Assembly (NCBI RefSeq): GCF_001420005.1
Contig: NZ_LJAK01000006.1
Location: 1-64,000 of the forward strand
Origin: Loktanella sp. 3ANDIMAR09
GTDB taxonomy: Bacteria; Pseudomonadota; Alphaproteobacteria; Rhodobacterales; Rhodobacteraceae
Direction of reading: 5' to 3'
Length of the DNA stretch: 64,000 nt
Shown: piece by piece, positions 26,077-34,207 of the stretch
Position numbering within the stretch: position 1 is the first letter of the stretch
Layout: each line of letters begins with the position of its first letter
Notes under the pieces: model-generated
Told to the model about the DNA's origin: nothing
The model's database searches: none
The model's input: only the letters and a program-made list of their open reading frames with translations
Translations under genes and position numbers: made by a program

Positions 26077-27261
26077 ATGTTCGAGACGCTCAAGGCGCAA
26101 CCCGCCGACAAGATCCTGTCACTCATGGCCGCCTACCGCGCCGACCCCCGCGACACCAAGGTCGATCTGGGCGTGGGCGTCTACAAGGACCCGACCGGCA
26201 ACACGCCCGTCATGCGCGCCGTCAAAGAGGCCGAGCGCCGCATCGTCGCCGACCAGACGACCAAGGCGTACACGGGTCTGGCGGGTGATCCCGCCTTTGC
26301 CGATGCGATGATCGATCTGGTGCTGGCCGATACCGTGCAGCGCGACCGGATCGCGGCCATAGCGACCCCCGGCGGCACCGGCGCCATCCGGCAGGCGCTG
26401 GAACTGATCCGCATCGCTTCCCCCGACGCCACCGTCTGGCTGTCGAACCCCACGTGGCCGAACCACCCGTCGATCATCAAATTCCTCGGTATGAAGATGC
26501 AGGAATACCGCTATTTCGACGAGGCGACCCGCGGCGTCGATTTCGATGGTCTGATCGCCGATCTGGGGACGGTCGCACCGGGCGACGTGGTGCTGCTGCA
26601 CGGCTGCTGCCACAATCCGACGGGTGCCAACCCCACGGCGGACCAGTGGGACCAGATCATCGCGGTGATCAAGGACCGCAGTGCCGTGCCGCTGGTCGAT
26701 ATCGCCTACCAGGGATTTGGCGACGGCTTGCAGGACGACGCCGCCGCCACGCGCAAGGTGGCCGCCGCATTCGACAACGTGCTGATCGCCGCCAGCTGCT
26801 CGAAAAACTTTGGCATCTACCGTGAACGCACGGGTATTTTGATGGGCCTCGCCCGTGACGCCCAAGAGGCCACGCTGACACAGGCGAACCTGAACTTTCT
26901 CAACCGCCAGAACTACTCATTTCCGCCCGATCATGGCGCGCGGGTGGTCAGCACGATCCTGACCGACCCCGCGTTGCGCGCCGACTGGGAGGCAGAGCTG
27001 GAGGAAACCCGCAACACCATGCTGGCCCTGCGCCAGCAATTGGCCGACGAGCTGCGCCAGCGCGCCAATGATGACCGGTTCGATTTCGTGGCACAGCATC
27101 GCGGCATGTTCAGCCGGATCGGGGCCTCGCCGGAAGAGGTCGAGACGATGCGCGACAAGAACGGCATCTACATGGTGGGCGACAGCCGCATGAACATCGC
27201 GGGGCTGAACGCGGATACCGTGCCGCTGCTGGCGCAGGCCATCGTCGACGCAGGCGTCTGA
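26077..27261 (+). CDS. Aromatic/aspartate aminotransferase (class I, TyrB/AspC type)
   Basis: 394 residues. Starts MFETLKAQPADKIL, the usual TyrB/AspC start. VDLGVGVYKDPTG, the NPTGANPT block in HGCCHNPTGANPT, DIAYQGFG, and the PLP lysine in SCSKNFGIYRERTG (about residues 243-256) are all present. It transaminates aspartate and/or aromatic amino acids with 2-oxoglutarate. The start is the ATG at 26077, 11 nt from sseA. Aspartate versus tyrosine preference cannot be read reliably. Confidence 0.93.
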   Translation: MFETLKAQPADKILSLMAAYRADPRDTKVDLGVGVYKDPTGNTPVMRAVKEAERRIVADQTTKAYTGLAGDPAFADAMIDLVLADTVQRDRIAAIATPGGTGAIRQALELIRIASPDATVWLSNPTWPNHPSIIKFLGMKMQEYRYFDEATRGVDFDGLIADLGTVAPGDVVLLHGCCHNPTGANPTADQWDQIIAVIKDRSAVPLVDIAYQGFGDGLQDDAAATRKVAAAFDNVLIAASCSKNFGIYRERTGILMGLARDAQEATLTQANLNFLNRQNYSFPPDHGARVVSTILTDPALRADWEAELEETRNTMLALRQQLADELRQRANDDRFDFVAQHRGMFSRIGASPEEVETMRDKNGIYMVGDSRMNIAGLNADTVPLLAQAIVDAGV

Positions 27262-27307
27262 GCCACACACCATCGCTGCACGGATCATCCCGCCCGCTGG
27301 CCCTGAC

Positions 27308-27353
27308 GGGTCGGCGGGCGGGGCGCGTTTGTGCGTCCGCACAAACAGCGGCG
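27308..27353 (+). repeat. R2 dispersed hairpin repeat, copy b
   Basis: Same frame as the other R2 copies (GGCGGGCGGGGCGC, hairpin, CAGCGGCG), but the hairpin arms differ: GTTTGTGCG-TC-CGCACAAAC. It lies 46 nt after the aminotransferase stop. Confidence 0.85.
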
Positions 27354-27391
27354 ACCACCGACATGCTGCACGTGCAAATGCGGGTTGCGAC

Positions 27392-27419
27392 CCTTCGCGT
27401 AACAATATACGCGTGAAGG
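27392..27419 (+). other. Inverted repeat in the mcl1 leader
   Basis: CCTTCGCGT (27392-27400) can pair with ACGCGTGAAGG (27409-27419) across an AT-rich loop, with a two-base bulge. It is 30 nt before the mcl1 ATG and could be a regulator site or leader hairpin. No known operator is matched. Confidence 0.3.
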
Positions 27420-27448
27420 CGATCAAAAAGAAACAAAGTGACCCGACC

Positions 27449-28408
27449 ATGTCTTTTCGCCTGCAACCGACACCCCCTGCCCGCCCGAACCGCTGCCAGT
27501 TGTTCGGACCGGGATCGAACACCAAACTGTTCGCCAAAATGGCGGCCTCGGACGCCGACGTCATCAACCTCGACCTCGAGGACAGCGTGTCCCCAACGGA
27601 CAAGGATGCAGCCCGCGCCAACGTAATCGCGGCGATCGGCGCGCACGACTGGAGCACCAAGACATTGTCGGTGCGGATCAACTCGCTCGACACACCGTTC
27701 TGGTATCGCGACGTGGTGGATCTGCTGGAACAGGCGGGTGATAGGCTGGATCAGATCATGATCCCCAAGGTCGGCTGTGCGGCCGACGTCTATGCCGTGG
27801 ATGCGCTCGTCACGGCGATTGAAACCGCCAAGGGCCGGACCAAACCCATCGCGTTCGAGGTCATCATCGAATCCGCCGCTGGTCTGGTGAATGTGAATGA
27901 AATCGCGGCCTCCAGCCCCCGGATGCAGGCGATGAGCTTGGGTGCCGCTGACTACGCGGCCTCGATGGGGATGCAGACGACGGGCATCGGCGGCACGCAG
28001 AACAACTACTACATGCTGCATGGTGAGACGCGGCATTATTCCGACCCGTGGCACTGGGCACAGACCGCAATCGTCGCCGCCTGCCGCACCCATGGCATCC
28101 TGCCTGTCGATGGCCCCTTTGGCGATTTTTCCGACGACGAAGGCTACCGCGCGCAGGCCCGGCGATCCGCCACGCTGGGCATGGTCGGCAAATGGGCCAT
28201 CCACCCCAAGCAGATCGCACTGGCCAACGAGGTCTTTACCCCGTCAGAGGCAGCCGTTGCCGAGGCACGCGAAATCTTGGCCGCGATGGAAACCGCCAAG
28301 GCACGCGGCGAGGGTGCCACCGTCTACAAGGGCCGTCTGGTCGACATCGCATCCATCAAACAGGCCGAAGTCATCGTCAAGCAGTCCCAAATGATCGCGG
28401 GCGCCTGA
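27449..28408 (+). CDS. mcl1: L-malyl-CoA / beta-methylmalyl-CoA lyase
   Basis: 319 residues of the HpcH/HpaI (CitE-like) aldolase family. It starts MSFRLQPTPPARPNRCQLFG. DADVINLDLEDSV, MIPKVGCAADVYAVDALV, IESAAGLVNVNEIA and GMVGKWAIHPKQIALANEVF match the alphaproteobacterial malyl-CoA lyase very closely from memory of that family. It cleaves beta-methylmalyl-CoA to glyoxylate and propionyl-CoA, and L-malyl-CoA to glyoxylate and acetyl-CoA, in the ethylmalonyl-CoA pathway that replaces the glyoxylate shunt. It is followed by accA, which has its own promoter. Confidence 0.95.
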   Translation: MSFRLQPTPPARPNRCQLFGPGSNTKLFAKMAASDADVINLDLEDSVSPTDKDAARANVIAAIGAHDWSTKTLSVRINSLDTPFWYRDVVDLLEQAGDRLDQIMIPKVGCAADVYAVDALVTAIETAKGRTKPIAFEVIIESAAGLVNVNEIAASSPRMQAMSLGAADYAASMGMQTTGIGGTQNNYYMLHGETRHYSDPWHWAQTAIVAACRTHGILPVDGPFGDFSDDEGYRAQARRSATLGMVGKWAIHPKQIALANEVFTPSEAAVAEAREILAAMETAKARGEGATVYKGRLVDIASIKQAEVIVKQSQMIAGA

Positions 28409-28420
28409 CGCCTCGCGGCA

Positions 28421-28450
28421 TTGCAATTCCCGGTCTCACGCGCCTATATC
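28421..28450 (+). promoter_or_regulatory. Putative promoter of accA
   Basis: TTGCAA (28421-28426), an 18-nt spacer and TATATC (28445-28450), 26 nt before the accA ATG. This is one of the better sigma-70-like pairs in the window. Confidence 0.5.
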
Positions 28451-28476
28451 GGCACCAGTTCCAGTAAAGGTGCGTG

Positions 28477-29439
28477 ATGACCCAATATCTCGAATTCGAA
28501 AAACCTCTCGCCGAAATCGAAGGCAAGGCCGAAGAGCTGCGCGCGATGGCCCGCGAAAACGAGGAAATGGACATCGAAAAAGAGGCCGCTGCATTGGATC
28601 GCAAGGCGGCCGACCTGCTGAAACAACTGTATTCCGGGTTGACGCCGTGGCGCAAATGTCTGGTCGCCCGTCACCCCGAACGCCCCCATTGCAAGGACTA
28701 CATCGAGGCGCTGTTCGACGAATTCACACCGCTGGCCGGTGACCGGAACTTTGCCGACGATCATGCCGTCATGGGCGGTCTGGCGCGGCTGAACGGTCGC
28801 CCCGTCATGGTGATTGGCCATGAAAAGGGCAACGACACCAAATCCCGCATCGCGCGCAATTTCGGCATGGCCCGCCCCGAAGGGTATCGCAAGGCGATCC
28901 GCCTGATGCGCATGGCCGACCGTTTCGGCCTGCCCGTCATCACGCTGGTCGACACCCCCGGTGCCTACCCCGGCAAGGGGGCAGAGGAACGCGGCCAATC
29001 CGAGGCGATTGCCCGTTCGACCGAGGCCTGTCTGGACCTGAAGGTGCCGATCATTTCCGTGGTCATCGGTGAAGGCGGGTCCGGCGGGGCCGTGGCCTTT
29101 GCCACCGCCGACCGCGTGGCGATGCTGGAACATTCGATCTATTCGGTCATCAGCCCCGAAGGCTGCGCCTCGATCCTGTGGAAGGACGCAGGCAAAACCC
29201 AAGAGGCCGCCGCCGCCCTGCGCCTGACGGCACAGAACCTCAAGGAGTTGGGCGTCTGCGACCGGATCATCCCCGAACCCGCAGGCGGTGCCCACCGCGA
29301 CGCCGCCGCCGCGATCAAATCCGTGGGTGCCGCGATCAGCGAATTGCTCGCATCCTTTGACGGCATGAAACCCGCCAAAATCATGGCCGGACGGCGCAAG
29401 AAATACCTCGATCTGGGGAAAAAGGGCCTCGCGGCCTAA
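28477..29439 (+). CDS. accA: Acetyl-CoA carboxylase carboxyltransferase subunit alpha
   Basis: 320 residues. [21 protein letters not shown] at the N-terminus, [39 protein letters not shown] (about residues 157-177) and [18 protein letters not shown] (about 191-208, oxyanion loops) are diagnostic. With AccD it moves carboxyl from biotin to acetyl-CoA, the first step of fatty-acid synthesis. The ATG at 28477 lies 6 nt after AAAGG; a GTG one codon earlier is possible. Its 3' end overlaps the convergent GNAT gene by 4 nt. Confidence 0.98.
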   Translation: MTQYLEFEKPLAEIEGKAEELRAMARENEEMDIEKEAAALDRKAADLLKQLYSGLTPWRKCLVARHPERPHCKDYIEALFDEFTPLAGDRNFADDHAVMGGLARLNGRPVMVIGHEKGNDTKSRIARNFGMARPEGYRKAIRLMRMADRFGLPVITLVDTPGAYPGKGAEERGQSEAIARSTEACLDLKVPIISVVIGEGGSGGAVAFATADRVAMLEHSIYSVISPEGCASILWKDAGKTQEAAAALRLTAQNLKELGVCDRIIPEPAGGAHRDAAAAIKSVGAAISELLASFDGMKPAKIMAGRRKKYLDLGKKGLAA

Positions 29440-30134
29440 ACGTCGCGGTGCAGGGTGACATAGCTGTCACCCCCCTGCACTGCGCGCAGACAGGCCCACA
29501 AGGCTGCGTGATCGTCATCCACCTCGCAGGTGGCCTGCGTCCAACCGCTGGCCACGGCACGGCGCAGGACGGCGCCCAGAACGGCAGGCACATGGCCCGG
29601 GACTGTGCGTGTTACGTCCAGCCAGCCCAATTCCATATCAGCGCGCAAACTGCCGAACGCTACCAGCGCGCCTTGTGCGTCAGTGACGAACAAGGCATCG
29701 GTCAGGTCATCCCCACCGAATATCAGCGCCCGCCCCTCTGGTCCCGGATCGCGTGGCGGATTGCTGCGATGGGTGCGCGCGTAGTGATCCCAATGGGCCG
29801 CGAACCAGCCGGCCCAATCGGCAGGATCGCCCGGCGATACCCATTGTGCCGTCCAATCCGCAGGCAAGTCGGGCAAGGTCAGCGGCAAGGTGTTCAGGTC
29901 GATTGCGACCAGTCGCGTCCGCCGCACGCGGCGAAACCCAAGGGCGAAAAATGCGGTCAGGTCCGTGTCAGCGGGTGCCACGACGCGCAGGCGATGGATG
30001 AAATCCGGCAGGTTCAGGCCCGCAATCGCCAGTGTCAGCGCGGCGGGGTCACAGGCGGCATCCAGGCTGTCGTCGTCCAGCGTCAACGCGTTGGGATGCA
30101 GCGCCGATTTGAACCAGCGGATCGCTGCTACCAC
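29436..30134 (-). CDS. GNAT-like acetyltransferase
   Basis: 232 residues starting with GTG (GAGG 8 nt upstream). The C-terminal half looks like a GNAT fold ([21 protein letters not shown], then [20 protein letters not shown]). The acetyl-CoA loop is divergent, so enzymatic activity is not certain. It is the last gene of a tightly overlapping minus-strand run that begins with ftsE; its start lies 7 nt inside the end of the upstream PPOX gene. Substrate unknown. Confidence 0.7.
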   Translation of the reverse strand: MVAAIRWFKSALHPNALTLDDDSLDAACDPAALTLAIAGLNLPDFIHRLRVVAPADTDLTAFFALGFRRVRRTRLVAIDLNTLPLTLPDLPADWTAQWVSPGDPADWAGWFAAHWDHYARTHRSNPPRDPGPEGRALIFGGDDLTDALFVTDAQGALVAFGSLRADMELGWLDVTRTVPGHVPAVLGAVLRRAVASGWTQATCEVDDDHAALWACLRAVQGGDSYVTLHRDV

Positions 30135-30730
30135 ATCTTGGCCTCGGCCGCTGCGGCATAGCCTGCATCATAGGCCGCCCCATCGAACTCCGGCTCGACC
30201 TCTTGCAGCAGGTCCCCCGCCTTGGGCAGGGCCGCGCCGTGATCCTCACCCGACCACAATGCGGACCGCATGATCGCCTTGGCGCATTGGAAATAGACCT
30301 CGGTCACGGTGATGACGACGACGCTGCGGGGATGTTTGCCGCGCTGTTCGAATTGCTGCAACACATCTGCATCGACCGTCACGATGGCATGGCCGTTCAC
30401 GCGCACGACATTGCTGCTGCCGGGCACCATGAACATCAGGCTGACGCGAGGGTCACGCACGATGTTGCGCAGCGTGTCGATGCGGTTGTTGCCCATCCAG
30501 TCCGGCAGCAACAGCCTGCGATCATCCGCGATACGCACGACAGGCCCGACATCACCGCGTGGCGATCCGTCCGTGCCTTCTGGCCCGACGGTCGACACCA
30601 CGACGAACCGGGCCGCGTTGATCCACGTCCTGTAGGCAGGGGTCAGACGGTCGCGCACCTTGGTCAGTGACCGTGGCACGGCAGGGCCATAAATCGCGGT
30701 CAGCTCGTCGATGGATGATACCGGGGTCAT
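30128..30730 (-). CDS. Pyridoxamine 5'-phosphate oxidase-like FMN protein (MSMEG_1061 type)
   Basis: 200 residues with a split-barrel flavin-binding fold: FVVVSTVGPEGTDGSPRGD, LLLPDWMGNNRIDTLRNIV and DPRVSLMFMVPGSSNVVRVNG are typical of the PPOX group that includes the MSMEG_1061 subfamily. It probably binds FMN (or F420 in other phyla) and reduces or oxidises a small molecule; it is not the vitamin B6 enzyme itself. Its ATG overlaps the plsC stop (ATGA). Confidence 0.85.
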   Translation of the reverse strand: MTPVSSIDELTAIYGPAVPRSLTKVRDRLTPAYRTWINAARFVVVSTVGPEGTDGSPRGDVGPVVRIADDRRLLLPDWMGNNRIDTLRNIVRDPRVSLMFMVPGSSNVVRVNGHAIVTVDADVLQQFEQRGKHPRSVVVITVTEVYFQCAKAIMRSALWSGEDHGAALPKAGDLLQEVEPEFDGAAYDAGYAAAAEAKMW

Positions 30731-31500
30731 ACGGGGGCTCCGGGTTCGACGGGTGGGATGGACTTGCGCTGCGGCACGTCCAGTCCGGCCTCGCGCGCCA
30801 GCGCATCGGACCGATCCTCGATCGCGTTTTCCAGCACGACCATGAATTCCCGCAAGGGCAGGCCAGCCGGTATAGGGTCGAGGAAATCGAACACCGCCAC
30901 ACCCGGCTTGCGATAAATCCCGCGTTTCGGCCAGAACACGCCAACATTGGTCGCCACCGGCACGCAGGGCTGTTGCAACTGCCCATAGAGGGCTGCCGTG
31001 CCTTTTTTATAGGGGGCAACGGCACCAGCCGCCACACGGGTGCCCTGCGGATAGATGCACAGCTGACCCGGTTTCTGGTCGCCGGCCTTGACCCGCGCCA
31101 GCATGTCCTTGATCGCCTGACCCTTTTTGCCACGGTCAACCGGTATGCAGCCCGCACGATAGGCATACAGGCCCAGGATCGGTGCCCACAGCAGCAATCG
31201 TTTCATGATGAAACGCGGGCGCGGCATGGTCTGATAGATCGCCATCACGTCCATGAAACTCTGGTGTTTGGCCGCGACCATGCAGCCATAGGTCGGCACC
31301 GTGCCGCGGAATTCGAACCGCAGGCCAATCATCCAGCCGGCCAGCCACATCACCGTCCGGGCGTAGGCCATGCAGGCGGTGCGCCCGCCCATTGGCGACA
31401 CCAGAACATAGGGCAGAAAGACGATGCCGTAGATTGCCATCAGGATGTACATCACGACGGTGAACAGCAGCGACCGCAGCCATTGGATTGCGTAACTCAT
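30727..31500 (-). CDS. plsC: 1-acyl-sn-glycerol-3-phosphate acyltransferase
   Basis: 257 residues. N-terminal membrane helices at about 9-33 and 45-60. The acyltransferase motif I is AAKHQSFMD (H-x4-D, about residues 76-84), followed by GCIPVDRGKKG and motif III YPQGTRVAAG (about 150-159; Gln where many have Glu). It makes phosphatidic acid at the inner membrane. The start overlaps the ftsX stop by 4 nt, so it is coupled to cell-division genes. A second phospholipid gene, plsY, is at 53738. Confidence 0.93.
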   Translation of the reverse strand: MSYAIQWLRSLLFTVVMYILMAIYGIVFLPYVLVSPMGGRTACMAYARTVMWLAGWMIGLRFEFRGTVPTYGCMVAAKHQSFMDVMAIYQTMPRPRFIMKRLLLWAPILGLYAYRAGCIPVDRGKKGQAIKDMLARVKAGDQKPGQLCIYPQGTRVAAGAVAPYKKGTAALYGQLQQPCVPVATNVGVFWPKRGIYRKPGVAVFDFLDPIPAGLPLREFMVVLENAIEDRSDALAREAGLDVPQRKSIPPVEPGAPV

Positions 31501-32399
31501 GCTTGGGTCCTCAGGGTGCGCAACGCCGCAGCGCGGGTTGCCAGAAAGGCGACGACTGCCGCAAGGGGCGGGATGAAAAGTGGCAGGAACCAGCCAGCGC
31601 CGGAAAAACCGAGACCTGTCAGAAATCCACCGTCGTCACCGTCTGGCAGGGCGGCCACCGCCAGCAGTCCCAGGATCGTGCCGACCAGCGCACCCAGCCC
31701 GGCCCGCAGGGTGAAACGGCGGACAAACGCACGCGCGATATAGGCGTCGCGCGCACCCACCAGCCGCATCACGCGAATGACCTGCGCATTGGCCGACAGC
31801 GCCGATTGCGCCGCCAGCGTGATCATCGCAGCCACGGCACCGCCGATCAGCAGCAAGGCGACCCAACCCAGGGTCCGCAACCGGTTCGCCGCATCGACCA
31901 GCGGTTCGCGCCAGCGTGTGTGATCGTCCAGCACGGCGGCCGGAACCTCGGCCTGTAGCCGCGCGCGCAGGCCCGTCGCGTCATATCCGTCCGCATCTGC
32001 CGTCACCTCGATCAGCCGGGGGATGGGCAGCGTTTCCAGCGGCAGATCGGGGCCGAACCAGGGTTCCAGCAAAACGGCCTGTTCCTCGGGGGTCAATGCA
32101 CGGGCCGATGCCACACCGGGGGTCGTTTCCAACACCTGCAAGGCCGCGCGCACCTGTGCCTCGCCCTCGCCTGCGGGGGCCGATATGCGCAAGGTCGCCG
32201 TGCGCGCCAGCTCTGCCGACCAGCGATCCGCCAGCCGCCCCGTCGCCACCGACAGCGCCAGCGCAAAGACTGCCAGAAACGCCATCGCTGCCGCGGTGAA
32301 AACCGTCAACCGCGCCGTGAACCCGGTGGGCGGGACAGCGCGGTCAGCCTCGCGGTCACCTTGCAACAGACCCAGGATTTGCGTGACCCGCGGATTCAC
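31497..32399 (-). CDS. ftsX: Cell division membrane protein FtsX-like
   Basis: 300 residues with one N-terminal membrane helix (about 30-52), a periplasmic loop, and three C-terminal helices (about 175-200, 225-245, 265-290), the FtsX plan. VIRVMRLVGARDAYIARAFVRRF is the typical segment before the last helices. FtsX with FtsE regulates septal peptidoglycan hydrolysis. The start is GTG and overlaps the ftsE stop by 4 nt. The loop is divergent from E. coli FtsX, as usual in alphaproteobacteria. Confidence 0.88.
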   Translation of the reverse strand: MNPRVTQILGLLQGDREADRAVPPTGFTARLTVFTAAAMAFLAVFALALSVATGRLADRWSAELARTATLRISAPAGEGEAQVRAALQVLETTPGVASARALTPEEQAVLLEPWFGPDLPLETLPIPRLIEVTADADGYDATGLRARLQAEVPAAVLDDHTRWREPLVDAANRLRTLGWVALLLIGGAVAAMITLAAQSALSANAQVIRVMRLVGARDAYIARAFVRRFTLRAGLGALVGTILGLLAVAALPDGDDGGFLTGLGFSGAGWFLPLFIPPLAAVVAFLATRAAALRTLRTQA

Positions 32400-33067
32400 A
32401 GCGTCACCCCGGTTTCCAGTTGCCCGCCCCGGATGCGCAGCACATTGGCCACCACCTGCGATTTGGCAAAACGGATCAGGTTCAGGTCATGGGTCGCGAT
32501 CAGCACCGTCTTGCCCATCCGGTTCAGCTCGATCAGCAAGGTCAGCAGGCGTTGCGACATCTCCCAATCGACATTGCCTGTCGGTTCATCCGCCACGATC
32601 ACATCCGGCGAGGTGATGACCGCACGGGCCAGCGCTGCACGCTGGCGTTCACCGCCCGACAACTGCGGGGGCGTCTGTGCCGCCTGCCGTGACAGGCCGA
32701 CCCAGCCCAGCAGATCGCCCAGGTTGTCCTGTGCCTCCTTGCTGCGGCCGGATACCTGCAACGGCAGCGCCACGTTTTCAGACAGCGGCAGATGGTCCAG
32801 AAACTGGCAATCCTGATGCACGACCCCGATGCGACGGCGCACCAGTGCCACATCATCGCGTGTCAGCCCTGCGGCATCCTTGCCGAACAGCGTGACATGC
32901 CCGGATGTCGCCAGCAGATCGCCATAGCAGAGTTTCAGCAGCGTGGTCTTGCCCGCGCCCGACGGTCCGGTCAGGAACTGGAACGATCCCGGTGCAAGCT
33001 GCAACGACAGCCCCGCGAACAGGGAATCCCCGCCATAGCTGTAGGCCACATTCTCCAGCTCGATCAC
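32396..33067 (-). CDS. ftsE: Cell division ATP-binding protein FtsE
   Basis: 223 residues. ABC ATPase with Walker A GPSGAGKTTLLKL (about 34-46), the FtsE-like Q-loop HQDCQFLDHLPLSENVALPL, signature LSGGERQRAALARA (about 136-149) and Walker B VIVADEPTGNVD. It starts at the GTG at 33065-33067, with a very good GGAGGAG ribosome site 9-15 nt upstream; the longer frame running to 33745 has no such site and unlikely composition. First gene of a five-gene overlapping run (ftsE-ftsX-plsC-PPOX-GNAT). Confidence 0.95.
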   Translation of the reverse strand: MIELENVAYSYGGDSLFAGLSLQLAPGSFQFLTGPSGAGKTTLLKLCYGDLLATSGHVTLFGKDAAGLTRDDVALVRRRIGVVHQDCQFLDHLPLSENVALPLQVSGRSKEAQDNLGDLLGWVGLSRQAAQTPPQLSGGERQRAALARAVITSPDVIVADEPTGNVDWEMSQRLLTLLIELNRMGKTVLIATHDLNLIRFAKSQVVANVLRIRGGQLETGVTL

Positions 33068-33234
33068 GCGGATTTCTCCTCCAGCAGCGTTGCAAGTGTT
33101 TTGCCCAAATTTGCAACAGGTTACAATGCAAAGCCACTGACCGGTGCCGGACGCCTTGGCTTTATCGGTGGGGACGTTAACTATCCCGTGAAACTTCTGT
33201 GTCGTAACTTCGGCAAGCCGACGAAGGACTTGGT

Positions 33235-34167
33235 ATGGCGACGATCCGACTGATCTGCCCGAATTGTGGCGCGACCTACGAGGTCGACGCCGACGTGATC
33301 CCCGCGGGCGGGCGTGATGTGCAATGTTCGAACTGCGCACATACCTGGTTCGAATCGGCAGACGACCCCTCTGATGCCGCCGAAAGCATGGGCGCGGTCG
33401 AACCCCCGCGCGCGCCTGAACCGCGCGAGGCGGACCCTGACCCGATGGATGATCCATTCGACCGGGACGACGACGGCGATGCGCCGGGTGATGACGCGGA
33501 CATGCAAGACGACCCCGCTGACGCTGCAACCGATGACAACAGCGTCGTGGTCGATGATGCACCGTCCGTCCCGCCCCAGGCGCAGGACGTGCCCGCCGCA
33601 GCGCCGATGCAGCGTCGCCCGCTGGAGGCGTCGATTGCGGAAATCCTGCGCGAAGAGGCCGCCCACGAAGAGGCCGCGCGCAAGGCCGAGGCCGGCGATC
33701 CCTTTGCCGGGCAGACCGATATGGCCCTGCGCGATCCCGAACCACAACCCGCCGCGGTCAAACCGCGCCGCCCCCTCCCCCCCGAGGACGAAGGCCGCGA
33801 ACGTCTGGCCCGGCTCAAGGGTGAAACGCCACCCGCCGCATCCAAACCCGCAATACGTCGCGAACAATTCCCCGACATCGAGGAAATCAATTCGACCCTG
33901 CGCTCGGACGCGGAACGCGACCCGCTGGGCCCTATCCCGACCGAACAGGCCGAAAATGACCGCAAGAGCGGGCGCGCCGGTTTCCTGACCGTGATCGGTC
34001 TGATCCTGATTGCCGTGGCCATCTACACGTTGGCCGACACCATCGCGGCCACGGTGCCCGCGCTGGCCGAACCGCTGGCCGCCTATGTGGCCGCCGTCGA
34101 CGCGGGCCGCCTGTGGCTGGACAATCAGGTTCAGGCCCTGGTCCGCGCGATGGGTGGCGACATCTGA
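33235..34167 (+). CDS. Zinc-ribbon (MJ0042-type) protein with a C-terminal membrane helix
   Basis: 310 residues. N-terminal zinc finger: LICPNCGATYEVD and VQCSNCAHTWFES supply two C-x2-C pairs (residues 8-11 and 31-34). A long acidic, proline-rich, probably disordered middle part follows (about 40-240). One membrane helix FLTVIGLILIAVAIYTLADT lies at about 253-272, then a short tail. The plan is typical of alphaproteobacterial proteins found beside ftsEX, but the function is unknown. It is divergent from ftsE with a 167-nt gap that must hold both promoters. Confidence 0.88.
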   Translation: MATIRLICPNCGATYEVDADVIPAGGRDVQCSNCAHTWFESADDPSDAAESMGAVEPPRAPEPREADPDPMDDPFDRDDDGDAPGDDADMQDDPADAATDDNSVVVDDAPSVPPQAQDVPAAAPMQRRPLEASIAEILREEAAHEEAARKAEAGDPFAGQTDMALRDPEPQPAAVKPRRPLPPEDEGRERLARLKGETPPAASKPAIRREQFPDIEEINSTLRSDAERDPLGPIPTEQAENDRKSGRAGFLTVIGLILIAVAIYTLADTIAATVPALAEPLAAYVAAVDAGRLWLDNQVQALVRAMGGDI

Positions 34168-34207
34168 TCACACCGGACCACCGTCCCAAAGGCCCCGGCT
34201 CGCCGGA

